This document shows, in pieces, positions 44,750-54,100 of a stretch of DNA of 64,000 nucleotides. Within the stretch, counting starts at the first letter, position 1, and every line of letters begins with the position of its first letter. The notes beneath the pieces were generated by a model, which made no database searches, was not told the origin of the DNA, and saw only the letters and a list, made by a program, of their open reading frames with translations. This stretch comes from Bacteroidaceae bacterium (GTDB taxonomy: Bacteria > Bacteroidota > Bacteroidia > Bacteroidales > Bacteroidaceae): positions 28,136 through 92,135 of the forward strand of contig JAFZWM010000055.1 of NCBI GenBank assembly GCA_017617315.1, given 5' to 3'. Made by a program: the position numbers and the translations under genes.

Positions 44750-46075
44750 TTATTTAATGCCGTTCTGGCGAACATATTCCTTAAAACGCTCGTGCGAGCC
44801 GTTAAACACGTTAATATCAACATTTCCGTGGATTCCCTTAACAATGCCGTCTTCTGCCAACTGCCAATATTGCAGGTGATAGAAAGGCTTGTACTCGCCG
44901 TAGCGCGCAATCCACAGGTCGTACTTCTTCAGTTCCTCGGGAGCCTTGGCGTAATGACGGTTCAGGAACAACTGACCGCAATAGAGTATCGGCTTGACGC
45001 CGTACTGACGCTGCACGATTCGCACCCACACCAATATTCGCTGAAACATGTTCTTCTCGCCGCCCATGCGCACAATCTGCTCTTCGGTAGGCTCAATGTC
45101 GAGCATCGGCGGCAAATCGCCCTTGCGCAACTTAACGCTCTTACAGAAGAATCGCGCCTGCTGGATAGGGTCTGCCGGCGTAAAGAAGTGATATGCTCCG
45201 CACACATAACCGTTTCGGCGTGCTGCGTGAATATCTGCGGCATAATACTTGTTAAGCAACTGCTTGCCCTCCGTAGCCTTTATGTATACGAAGGTTATCG
45301 GACAGGTTATGTTGTCGCCCTTTATGCGCTTTTTGCTCTTTGTTCCGAGGCTTGTGATGCTAAGGTTGCTCCAATGTATTGCGTATCTTTTTTTGTCGTG
45401 CTCATGCTGAAAACGGCTCACATCAATGCCGTAAACGCGGTCGGCAGAATAGAGAATCTTCTCGCCCTGATACTTGCCCTTCACCCAGAAACCGCACTTA
45501 ACCGGTCCTGTCTTCTCGATGGCGAAGCCGAATCCAGAGCGCACTCCTGCCTGATAGTGTCCGTCGTAAACCGAGCCGTCGGGCGTTGTAAGACAGCCCA
45601 CACCGTCAGCCACGCGACTTGTGTTGAAAAATCCCTCGTAGATAACTCCCTTCGGATATCGGGCCGTTCCGTAGTCTATGCGACCGGCTTCCCAGATGCC
45701 CGTAAAGACACCTGTCGAATCGGACAAAATGCCGTAGCCGTCTTTTCTGTCGGACTTCCACTCGCCTTTGTACACGGCGCCGTTGGCATATTTCAAGATG
45801 CCCTGTCCGCAGATTCTATCGTTCCTGTACTCACCACGATACACGTTGCCGTTCTTCCATGTAGAGATGCCGAAGCCGTTGCGCTGGCCTTTCTTCCACT
45901 CGCCCTTGTATGTGAGCTGGCCGTTTGTCCACGTTCCGTACCCCTGCGGCTTTCCGTCTGCAACCTCACCCGTGTATTGTCCTCCAGCCCATGCCATGCT
46001 TTCCGTTTTGCTGCCGGAGCAGGACATAAGGGCCGTAATAGCTATAATATATGCTGTTAAAATATACTTTTTCAT
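44750..46075 (-). CDS. Lipoprotein with MORN repeats fused to a GH25 lysozyme domain
   Basis: 441 aa. Lipobox LMSCSGS (C19). Residues about 33-205 hold at least six MORN repeats (YxGEWKxGxxxGxGxxxxxxG pattern: YKGEWKKGQRNGFG, YRGEYRNDRICGQG, YKGEWKSDRKDGYG, YEGFF, YDGHYQAGVRSGFG). Residues 215-440 are a glycoside hydrolase family 25 muramidase: GIDVS (D218), FVYIKATEG, GAYHFF, the catalytic LDIEPT pair (D326, E328) and VDINVFNG. It should cut the glycan strand of peptidoglycan while lipid-anchored. The stop of the upstream gene overlaps its ATG by 4 nt. The fusion is unusual. Confidence 0.88.
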   Translation of the reverse strand: MKKYILTAYIIAITALMSCSGSKTESMAWAGGQYTGEVADGKPQGYGTWTNGQLTYKGEWKKGQRNGFGISTWKNGNVYRGEYRNDRICGQGILKYANGAVYKGEWKSDRKDGYGILSDSTGVFTGIWEAGRIDYGTARYPKGVIYEGFFNTSRVADGVGCLTTPDGSVYDGHYQAGVRSGFGFAIEKTGPVKCGFWVKGKYQGEKILYSADRVYGIDVSRFQHEHDKKRYAIHWSNLSITSLGTKSKKRIKGDNITCPITFVYIKATEGKQLLNKYYAADIHAARRNGYVCGAYHFFTPADPIQQARFFCKSVKLRKGDLPPMLDIEPTEEQIVRMGGEKNMFQRILVWVRIVQRQYGVKPILYCGQLFLNRHYAKAPEELKKYDLWIARYGEYKPFYHLQYWQLAEDGIVKGIHGNVDINVFNGSHERFKEYVRQNGIK

Positions 46076-47196
46076 TGCATCAATCTCCTCACCGCCTTCA
46101 CTTCAACCATTTTATCACCTTGGTTTACGCCAACGACAAAGCCTTTCGGACTGCGAATAACGCTACCCTCGCTCCACAGAAGCGTCGGTATCGTGTGCGA
46201 CCATGTTCGTATAACGTTATCTGAATTTCCGCTCTGCTGAGACATCTGTCCGAGTGTGCCCTGCATTGCCGCAGGCTTTACTTTCTCGACGCTCCGGCTT
46301 TCAACCGCTCCTATGTTAAAGCCTGTCAGCCTCACCCTCATGTCGTGGTCAACACCGTCGAAAATAGAGAATGGAGCTATTCTGATGCTCTTAGAGCCTT
46401 CGGGCATAACGCTGTCTGTTGTATGCAGAAGGGCAAGCTCGCTGTCGCTCTCGCTCGCCAGAACGCTTGCATTATATCGTCCGACATACGATGTGTCGGC
46501 GGTTTCTGTACGGTAAACAAGACTCATGTTAGAGCGGTAAGAAACCTTTACGTTGTTCATTTTCAGAGCCTTGACCACGCAGTTCTCAATCTTGTCAAGA
46601 TAGCCTTTACGATTGTCCAGTTTACGATAATAGAGAAGAACCTGATCGTATCCGTCGTCCTCCTCGCTGTGGGTCTCGACATAATACTTGAATTCGCTTG
46701 CCTGATGGTCGATGATCTTCTTCTCTGCCAGCACCTTGTTCTGCAAGATATTAAGATATTTGCGAAGTTCCATATTCAGTTTCGTAAGCGGAATGAGAGG
46801 ACGAACCACCTGCGTAGAGGTAACGACCCTTCCGTCGCACAAGTTCCAAAGCTGCGGACCGCTAATAAAGAAGCCTGTGGCATATCGGCTCACCACCGCC
46901 GAATCCTCAACAATCTGCATTCGTCCAAAGCCGTTCTTGCGGTCGAACGTACTGAAATACAGCGTGTCTACGCCCGGAACTTCGAGAGCGTAGCAACTTT
47001 TATTCTCAACAAGCACAGTAGCCTTTTCAGCCCTATCATCAGATACAGGCCAGAAACAGAATGCCGCACATCCACACACAGTCAGCAGGACGAGCACGGA
47101 TACAACAAAGCCCCACCGCACCCTGTGCTGCGAGAGCCTGCTATCGTTATAGCCGTAATGTTCGTACCATTTGCGTTTACGTCTGAACAAACCCAT
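46072..47196 (-). CDS. Membrane-anchored trypsin-fold protein without the catalytic histidine
   Basis: 374 aa. A basic cytoplasmic tail and one helix (about 28-50, GFVVSVLVLLTVCGCAAFCF) anchor it. The outer part has strands like those of trypsin/DegP-type proteases: ATGFFIS, then VVTSTQVV where the family has TNxHVV (His replaced), SDSELALLH in the aspartate region and EGSVIRSPKGFVVGVN in the serine region. A coiled helix pair (about 145-205) is inserted. Probably a pseudo-protease with a binding role. First gene of a five-gene operon, overlapping the GH25 gene by ATGA. Confidence 0.65.
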   Translation of the reverse strand: MGLFRRKRKWYEHYGYNDSRLSQHRVRWGFVVSVLVLLTVCGCAAFCFWPVSDDRAEKATVLVENKSCYALEVPGVDTLYFSTFDRKNGFGRMQIVEDSAVVSRYATGFFISGPQLWNLCDGRVVTSTQVVRPLIPLTKLNMELRKYLNILQNKVLAEKKIIDHQASEFKYYVETHSEEDDGYDQVLLYYRKLDNRKGYLDKIENCVVKALKMNNVKVSYRSNMSLVYRTETADTSYVGRYNASVLASESDSELALLHTTDSVMPEGSKSIRIAPFSIFDGVDHDMRVRLTGFNIGAVESRSVEKVKPAAMQGTLGQMSQQSGNSDNVIRTWSHTIPTLLWSEGSVIRSPKGFVVGVNQGDKMVEVKAVRRLMQ

Positions 47197-47221
47197 AGAT
47201 AAGTAAATTATTTACATTGTG

Positions 47222-47252
47222 CAAACTTACAAAAAAAAATTATAAAAACAAA
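47222..47252 (-). promoter_or_regulatory. Promoter of the trypsin-fold/MORN-GH25 operon
   Basis: On the minus strand: TTTG at 47249-47252, a 19-nt spacer, and TAAGTTTG at 47222-47229. The -33 box is made from the T tail of the rpsA terminator. Confidence 0.65.
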
Positions 47253-47280
47253 AAAGGCAGGAATAAATCCCTGCCTTTGT
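47247..47280 (-). terminator. Terminator of rpsA
   Basis: AAAGGCAGG / CCTGCCTTT stem with a T run on the minus strand. Confidence 0.8.
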
Positions 47281-47302
47281 AATATTTATAGTGTGTAATG
47301 AA

Positions 47303-49090
47303 TTACTCACCCTTCTCAAGCTGAGCCTTAAGAGCTGCAAGACCGTCGATATCGCCAAGAGTTGTAGAAGCAGCCTTGTTCTGGATTGTAGCTGTCTCCT
47401 CCTTCTTAGTTGACTTCTTAGCTGCAGCAGCCTCCTTCTTTGCAGCACGAGCCTCAGCACGAGCAACATCCTCGTAGATACGGCTGTGTGAAAGAATGAT
47501 ACGCTTGCTCTCCTTGTTGAATTCGATAACCTTGAACTGAAGAGTCTCGCCAAGCTGAGCCTGTGAGCCGTCCTCCTTTACAAGGTGCTTAGGAGTTGCG
47601 AAGCCCTCAACGCCCTGCTCCAAAGATACTACAGCACCCTTGTCAAGCATTTCGATGATCTTACCCTCGTGGATAGAATCTACTGTGAACTGACCCTCGA
47701 ATGCATCCCATGGGTTGTCCTCAAGCTGCTTGTGGCCAAGGCTCAAGCGGCGGTTCTCCTTGTCGATCTCAAGAACCTGGACCTCGATCTCTGCGCCAAT
47801 CTGAGTGAACTCTGATGGGTGCTTGATCTTCTTAGTCCAAGAAAGGTCTGAGATGTGGATAAGACCGTCAACGCCCTCCTCGATCTCAACGAATACGCCG
47901 AAGTTAGTGAAGTTGCGGACCTTAGCTGTGTGCTTAGAACCAACTGGGTACTTAGCCTCGATGTTCTCCCATGGATCAGCCTTAAGCTGCTTGATACCAA
48001 GAGACATCTTGCGCTCCTCGCGGTCGAGAGTAAGGATAACTGCCTCTACCTCGTCGCCTACCTTCATGAAGTCCTGAGCTGAACGAAGGTGCTGGCTCCA
48101 AGACATCTCTGAAACGTGGATAAGACCTTCTACGCCTGGAGCGATCTCGATGAATGCACCGTAGTCTGCCATAACGACAACCTTACCCTTAACCTTGTCA
48201 CCAACCTTCAAGTTAGCGTCAAGAGCATCCCATGGATGTGGAGTAAGCTGCTTCAAGCCAAGAGCGATACGCTTCTTCTCGTCATCGAAGTCAAGGATAA
48301 CGACGTTAAGCTTCTGATCCAACTCAACAACCTCCTTAGGATCGCTTACGCGGCCCCATGAAAGGTCTGTGATGTGGATAAGACCGTCTACGCCGCCAAG
48401 GTCGATGAATACGCCGTAGCTTGTGATATTCTTGACAGTACCCTCAAGAACCTGACCCTTCTCAAGGTGACTGATAATTTCCTTCTTCTGTGCCTCAAGC
48501 TCTGCCTCGATAAGAGCCTTGTGAGAAACAACGACATTCTTGAACTCCTGGTTGATCTTAACAACCTTGAATTCCATTGTCTTGCCAACGAAGATATCAT
48601 AGTCGCGGATTGGCTTAACGTCAATCTGTGAACCTGGCAAGAATGCCTCGATACCGAATACGTCAACAATCATACCGCCCTTAGTGCGGCACTTAACGTA
48701 ACCCTTGATGATTTCCTCTGACTCAAGAGCAGCGTTGATACGATCCCATGCACGAGTTGCACGAGCCTTCTTGTGTGAAAGAATCAACTGACCCTTCTTG
48801 TCCTCCTGATTCTCGATGTATACCTCAACAACGTCGCCAACCTTAAGTTCTGGGTTGTAGCGGAACTCGTTCATTGGGATAACACCGTCTGACTTGTAAC
48901 CGATGTTTACAACAACCTCGCGCTTGTTAAGGGCGATAACTGTACCGTCAACAACCTCGCGCTCGTTTACCTTGTTAAGTGTTCCTTCGTAAGCAGCTTC
49001 CTGAGATGCCTTCTCTGCGTTAGCAGCACCGTTCTCGTAAGAATCCCAGTCGAAATCTGCCAATGGAGCAATGTTCTTTAAATCTGACAT
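47303..49090 (-). CDS. rpsA: 30S ribosomal protein S1
   Basis: 595 aa with six S1 (OB-fold) repeats, of which the last four show the regular GVFIDLGGVDGLIHITDLSW-type pattern (also GAFIEIAPGVEGLIHVSEMS and GVFVEIEEGVDGLIHISDLS). It binds mRNA at the ribosome; in Bacteroidota S1 matters for initiation since Shine-Dalgarno signals are weak. The C-terminus is an alanine/lysine-rich tail. Codon use is strongly biased. Preceded by a full consensus promoter and followed by a terminator. Confidence 0.96.
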   Translation of the reverse strand: MSDLKNIAPLADFDWDSYENGAANAEKASQEAAYEGTLNKVNEREVVDGTVIALNKREVVVNIGYKSDGVIPMNEFRYNPELKVGDVVEVYIENQEDKKGQLILSHKKARATRAWDRINAALESEEIIKGYVKCRTKGGMIVDVFGIEAFLPGSQIDVKPIRDYDIFVGKTMEFKVVKINQEFKNVVVSHKALIEAELEAQKKEIISHLEKGQVLEGTVKNITSYGVFIDLGGVDGLIHITDLSWGRVSDPKEVVELDQKLNVVILDFDDEKKRIALGLKQLTPHPWDALDANLKVGDKVKGKVVVMADYGAFIEIAPGVEGLIHVSEMSWSQHLRSAQDFMKVGDEVEAVILTLDREERKMSLGIKQLKADPWENIEAKYPVGSKHTAKVRNFTNFGVFVEIEEGVDGLIHISDLSWTKKIKHPSEFTQIGAEIEVQVLEIDKENRRLSLGHKQLEDNPWDAFEGQFTVDSIHEGKIIEMLDKGAVVSLEQGVEGFATPKHLVKEDGSQAQLGETLQFKVIEFNKESKRIILSHSRIYEDVARAEARAAKKEAAAAKKSTKKEETATIQNKAASTTLGDIDGLAALKAQLEKGE

Positions 49091-49151
49091 AATAAATTGA
49101 TAATAAATTAATTAATAAAGTTAGACATTATATTGTTATAAAATCTGGGCG

Positions 49152-49182
49152 CAAAAATACTACTTTTTTTTCGTCCGGCAAA
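49152..49182 (-). promoter_or_regulatory. Promoter of rpsA
   Basis: On the minus strand: TTTG at 49179-49182, a 19-nt spacer, and TATTTTTG at 49152-49159. Full consensus, 61 nt before the ATG. Confidence 0.75.
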
Positions 49183-49557
49183 GGTTTTTCGCCAGTTTTT
49201 TGCTTAAAAATCAAAGTATATGAGGGCGTTACTTGCACGCGAACATCATCACGGTTATTTTTTCGGCTCTCATTGCACAAAAACATTAGGAGATTCCTTA
49301 ATTCCGCTAACCTTGGCACAAATCACCAAAATATAATATTTCATCTTTTTATAATTTGCATCATTACCTCAAAATACAGAGTCAAGTAAGGAGCACGGAA
49401 ACAATCATCGAATAATGAACAGTTAGGCACTTACTTAGAATAGTAACTATTACAAATTTGGCATCTTCATATCTAACCCATAGTTAAATTTGAATAAAAT
49501 CGTATATCATTTACAAATATCCGCAACCAAAGTATTACAATTATCAGATATTATTTG
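49183..49557. other. Intergenic region between rpsA and the GNAT/PUA-like gene
   Basis: About 375 nt of AT-rich DNA. I see no gene, tRNA or hairpin of note. It marks the change from core genes to the defence island. Confidence 0.5.
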
Positions 49558-49565
49558 TATTTTTG
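49558..49565 (+). promoter_or_regulatory. -7 promoter element of the GNAT/PUA-like gene
   Basis: TATTTTTG is a full match, 64 nt before the ATG at 49629. The leader also holds a 12-codon frame (ATG at 49598) whose stop overlaps the start of the gene; its significance is doubtful. Confidence 0.45.
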
Positions 49566-49628
49566 GAGCAAAAATTACGAAAACAAGTAAAATATAAATG
49601 CAGGTTATGACATATTTAAAACATAATT

Positions 49629-50687
49629 ATGAATGAGACAATCACATTAAAACGATTTGCAGACATAGATTTGAACGACCCGTTCTTCAACAGTCTGAAG
49701 GAAGATTATCCAGAATTTGAAGCTTGGTTTGAGAAAAAGTCCAAGGATTGTAGCGAAGCATATGTACAATATACGAACGATAACCTACATGCATTCTTAT
49801 ATTTAAAGAACGAAAGTGGAGAAGAGTTGACCGATATCACTCCCGCACGTCCTGCATGTAATCGTCTGAAGGTTGGTACATTCAAAATAGATGCACATAA
49901 CACAAAACTTGGAGAACGTTTCATAAAGAAGATTTTGGACACAGCACTCGATATGAAAGCCGATGAAATCTATGTGACTATATTCCCCAAGCACGATGGG
50001 CTTATCCGCATTCTGAAACGATACGGCTTCAATGAGGAAGGAAAGAAAGGCGAAGAATTTGTGCTTATAAAAAACATGAAGGTTATCACGGGGGACATAC
50101 TTAAGGATTATCCTTTGCTCAAAACGGCAGGCAAACGAAAGTTCCTGCTTTCCATCTACCCTGAGTATCATACGAAGATGTTCCCCGATTCCATTTTGCG
50201 AAACGAGGAGAATCAGAAGTATGAACTTGTAAAAGATATTTCTTACACCAATAGCATACACAAAATATACCTTTGTTTTATGTCTGACACAGCGCAATTA
50301 CAAAGAGGAGACATCATCGCTATTTATCGAACAAAAGATGACAAAGGTCCTGCTCGATATCGCAGCGTGATTACTTCTATTTGCCAGATTGAAGAGGTTA
50401 AGACAAATAAGGACTTCAACACCGTTGAAGAATTCCTGACATACACAAATTTCTACAGCATCTTTGATTCCGAGGAATTGAAGAAATGGTATCAACAAAG
50501 GAATTGTTATATTCTTAAGATGACCTATAACATCGCTCTTACAAAACGAGTCACCAATGGTTACCTAGTTGATGAGCTGAAGATGTCTCCCAAATATTGG
50601 GGATTTTTTCAACTGAAAGATGAACAATTCGATACCATTTTAAAGAAGGGAGAAGTTGATGAAAGTGTTATTATCAATCAAGCCTGA
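49629..50687 (+). CDS. GNAT-like acetyltransferase fused to a PUA/EVE-like domain
   Basis: 352 aa. The first 145 residues look like a GNAT domain: LKVGTFKIDAHNTKLGERF, then a helix, YVTIFPKHDGLIRILKRYGF and EEFVLIKNM. The acetyl-CoA loop is not canonical. From about residue 155 to the end lies a second domain with a PUA/ASCH-like pattern (LCFMSDTAQLQRGDIIAIYR, then YRSVITSICQIEEV and WGFFQLKDEQFDTI). The downstream ASCH gene overlaps its end by 29 nt, so the two are coupled. Candidates for such pairs are RNA or nucleoside modification. AT-rich, convergent with the restriction operon. Confidence 0.75.
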   Translation: MNETITLKRFADIDLNDPFFNSLKEDYPEFEAWFEKKSKDCSEAYVQYTNDNLHAFLYLKNESGEELTDITPARPACNRLKVGTFKIDAHNTKLGERFIKKILDTALDMKADEIYVTIFPKHDGLIRILKRYGFNEEGKKGEEFVLIKNMKVITGDILKDYPLLKTAGKRKFLLSIYPEYHTKMFPDSILRNEENQKYELVKDISYTNSIHKIYLCFMSDTAQLQRGDIIAIYRTKDDKGPARYRSVITSICQIEEVKTNKDFNTVEEFLTYTNFYSIFDSEELKKWYQQRNCYILKMTYNIALTKRVTNGYLVDELKMSPKYWGFFQLKDEQFDTILKKGEVDESVIINQA

Positions 50688-51033
50688 GTTCGTTGAGAAG
50701 ATATTCAACGGAACCAAGAAATACGAATTCCGTAAGAGTATCTTCAAGAACAAAGACGTTGACACTGTGGTCGTTTACGCCTCATCTCCTTGTAAATGTA
50801 TAATTGGAGAGTTCAAAATAGAAGCAATCCTCTGTGACAATGTCGATAAAATTTGGAAACAAACTCAAGGTTTTTCAGGAATCAGCGAAAAATTCTATCG
50901 AATATACTTTGCACACAAAACAAGCGCATATGCAATTAAGATTGGTCGTGTCACAAAATTCAAGAAACCCAAGCAACTTAGTGATTATCATATAAATCAT
51001 GCTCCTCAATCTTTTGTATATCTGCGAACTTAA
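50659..51033 (+). CDS. ASCH-domain protein
   Basis: 124 aa. KVLLSIKPEFVEKIFNGTKK followed by YEFRKSIF is the signature start of ASCH proteins, and CIIGEFKIEAIL is a later core strand. The ASCH fold is related to PUA and binds RNA or modified nucleosides; E. coli YqfB of this superfamily hydrolyses N4-acetylcytidine. ATG at 50659 is chosen over the TTG at 50656. It overlaps the GNAT/PUA-like gene by 29 nt. Whether it reverses, reads or regulates the partner's product is unknown. Confidence 0.85.
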   Translation: MKVLLSIKPEFVEKIFNGTKKYEFRKSIFKNKDVDTVVVYASSPCKCIIGEFKIEAILCDNVDKIWKQTQGFSGISEKFYRIYFAHKTSAYAIKIGRVTKFKKPKQLSDYHINHAPQSFVYLRT

Positions 51034-51045
51034 CAAGAATTATTT

Positions 51046-51085
51046 CGGGCGGAAACTTGCAAAAAACGCAGTTTCCGCTCGTTAT
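51046..51085. terminator. Hairpin between the ASCH gene and the convergent res gene
   Basis: A perfect 9-bp stem GCGGAAACT (51049-51057) / AGTTTCCGC (51070-51078). The T runs on either side are weak, but the position between convergent genes suits a shared terminator. Confidence 0.5.
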
Positions 51086-51105
51086 AATTTGACTCTATAT
51101 CCTTC

Positions 51106-54100
51106 TTATGGCATGGATTTCATCACTTCCAGAAGCTTGTCATAGCTGCTGACCTCGTGGTAGCGGACATTGCTTGTGGAGAGTTCGTTGAAGAGTTTCT
51201 TGGCACAGTCAATCTTGGCTTTCTCAACACCTTTCAACTGCATGGAATCCATAGAACCCTTAGTCTCTGCTATGAAAAAGATGTGCTTGATGCCCATGTT
51301 GTCATTGAAAGCAATAGCCCAGTCTGGGGCGTAGTTGCCTACAGGTGTAGGAATCTGGAATGTGCGTGGCAACTTGGCATATACACAAACCTCGTCGGCT
51401 TTGTCAAGATCTTCAGCAAAGGCGCGTTCGCCCTTACTATCAGAGAACACATAGTCCAAGATGTGCTTCTTGGCAGGATATGCTTTATCCACCGTTTGGC
51501 GATTTTTTTCCTGTGTGAAGATATCGGTGTCGTAAGTGTCTGCTGTGATGTTATAAGCAATATGCTCAACAATCATCGTGGCTTTCTGCTCCTTGATAAG
51601 TTTAACAACCTTGCGGATAAACTCTTCTGGATTGTTCTTGAACAGCAATAGGCGTGCTGGCAAGATACCTTTAAGGATTCTTACTACCGTTCTGCGAGTG
51701 AGCGTTGCACCACGGGCAATGTCTCCCACCAAGTCGTATGAAACAGTAGAGGTGCTGACCTCTTGCATCTCCTGACGGCGCGTATGCTGGTCGCCATCAA
51801 AATCTGTTCCTTCGCCCTGTTCGCCTGTTGTTACCACATAACGCAGTTGCGTAACGGTCAGATCTTTGTCAATGGCAGCAATGGACTTCTTGATTAGTTC
51901 TTCGCTGTCATAGTGAACAGTATAGACATAACGATGGTTTATCTGAGCCCATAGTTTCTTAAATTCCTCTTTCTGAGCATTGTCATTCAGTTTGTCGTTG
52001 ACAACCTCAGCCTTATCATTGGCATCTTCAATCATACCATCCAAAGCAGCAGGGTCGAAGATTCCCTGTATCAGTCTATGCACCTGTTCTGCTATAGGTT
52101 GCAGTTTCTTGCCGAGTGGAGCAAGTGTTTCTTGCTGCATATCCTCATGATAGGATTGCAAGATGTTGCCTTTCTCGTCAGTATAGTCGTTCTCAAAGAG
52201 GTAATTGACAATGGATGCCGCTTCCATGGCGGAGATGGTATGCAGTTCCTCGCCCACTTTGAAGGTCTTTCCCTCGAAGTAAGCAACAGTTGCCTGTGTT
52301 GGACGTTCACGCAAGGCTTCACGAGTTTCTTTCTGAAGGTCGTCAACAAACGAAGAATAGCTTTCGTTGGCAATAACCGTCAGTTTGTTTATGTCGTGAA
52401 CGCTGTCACCCAAACGCTCTTCATCCATGCGGTTTCCTTGCTGGTCAACACATATACGCAATCCACGACCCACCTCCTGACGCTTTGCCGTAGCACTATT
52501 GGCGTGTCGTAAAGTGCATATCTGGAACACGTTAGGATTGTCCCAACCTTCACGAAGTGCAGAGTGAGAGAATATGAAGCGCGTAGGCTCGTCGAAACTC
52601 AAAAGCCGTTCCTTGTTCTTCAGGATAAGGTCGTAAGCGGAAATATCAGATGATATTGATTCTCCACGTTTTATCTCGCTGTTTACTGCATGACCTTTCT
52701 TGTCAATGGAGAAATAGCCGTTATGCACTTGTTCCACAGAGAACTTGCGCAGATACTTCTGATAGTCATCTTCAAAGAGTGATAGATTCTCATTGAGGTA
52801 ACGCGTGTATTCTTCCTCAAACATCTGCCAGAGCTGTCCCTTTACCACTTCGCCCTGCTCGTCGTAGCTTTTATAGTTTGCTACCTCGTCAATGAAGAAA
52901 AGCGAAAGTGTCTTGATGCCCAGTCGGAACAGTTCACGCTCTTTTTCAAAGTGGCTTGCCACCGTCTCGCGGATTTGTATCTGCTGGATGGCCTTTTCCG
53001 ATACATCGCCCATTACTTCACCTTTGCGCAGTTTTTCACCGTTGCGGAAATAGATGGTGTTGGTATAAGCGTTTATCTCGGTAATTACAAACTCCTTATA
53101 AGCCGGGAGTTTTGAAATGTCATAAAGAGAGTCGCCCTGCGAGAACTTGCATATCTGGCGACGCGCTGCTGTTGCGCCTTGCACCTCTATCTCCAATTTC
53201 ACCTCCGGCGCATGGTTCTTCGACAGAATGATGTTGTCAAAGTATATATACGCTTGCGTGCCCAAAAGGTTTTGCAAAGTGATACCCTTGACCTGTATCT
53301 TCTTCACCAATCGCTGACGATAGGCATCGTAGGCATCAAGCGCATAGATGCAGTTGTGCGATGTCTTGTGGGTAGCCGAATAGTTAAGCACAAACAGCGG
53401 TTTGAAGTGTTTCAAAGCCCTTTGTGTGGCTGCACCCTCCATTTTCTGCGGCTCGTCCATGATTATGACAGGACGGTTTGCCGCTATCACGTCAATAGGA
53501 CGGCGGCTCTGGAAGTCGTCACGCTTGGTGTACATAATCAAGCTTACCTTGTTCTTGGCTTCTTCCTTGAAATCGCGAGCAAAGGCCTGGGTGTTGATAA
53601 TCATTACATTGATGCTGGCATCGCTGCTGAATGAGTCTATCTGCTGGAGGTTGCCACTGCTGTAGATAAAGAAGCGTGCCTTCTTGCCGTACTGCTCCAT
53701 GAAGTGGTCTTCAAGCATCGTGAAACTCTTATATACGCCCTCACGAATGGCAATACTCGGTACAACCACAATAAACTTGCTCCAGCCATAGCGTTTGTTC
53801 AACTCAAACATGGTCTTGATATAGACATAGGTCTTACCTGTACCTGTTTCCATTTCGATGTCGAGCGAACAAGCACCTAATCCTTCTGGCTTACTTAGGA
53901 GTTTGCTTTGAGGAATATTGTTTTCAACCTGCATCTTCTTGATATTCTCCAAAAGCTGGCGGTCGTTGAGTTCTACATCATTGTTGCGCCATCCTACATA
54001 TTCCTCGTCATAAATGATGCGTCCGTTGGTTTTACCCAAGTCGCGACGGTACTGCGCATTAGTTTTCGATGGTTGCCCAGCGAAAACACTTACAGTCTGC

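Noticed and set aside
44540..46060. Long open frame (506 codons) on the plus strand
   Set aside because: It lies antisense to the MORN-GH25 gene, whose motifs are unambiguous, and has no recognisable domain.
49598..49636. 12-codon leader peptide before the GNAT/PUA-like gene
   Set aside because: Short frames with ATG are common in such DNA; there is no codon pattern or hairpin suggesting attenuation.
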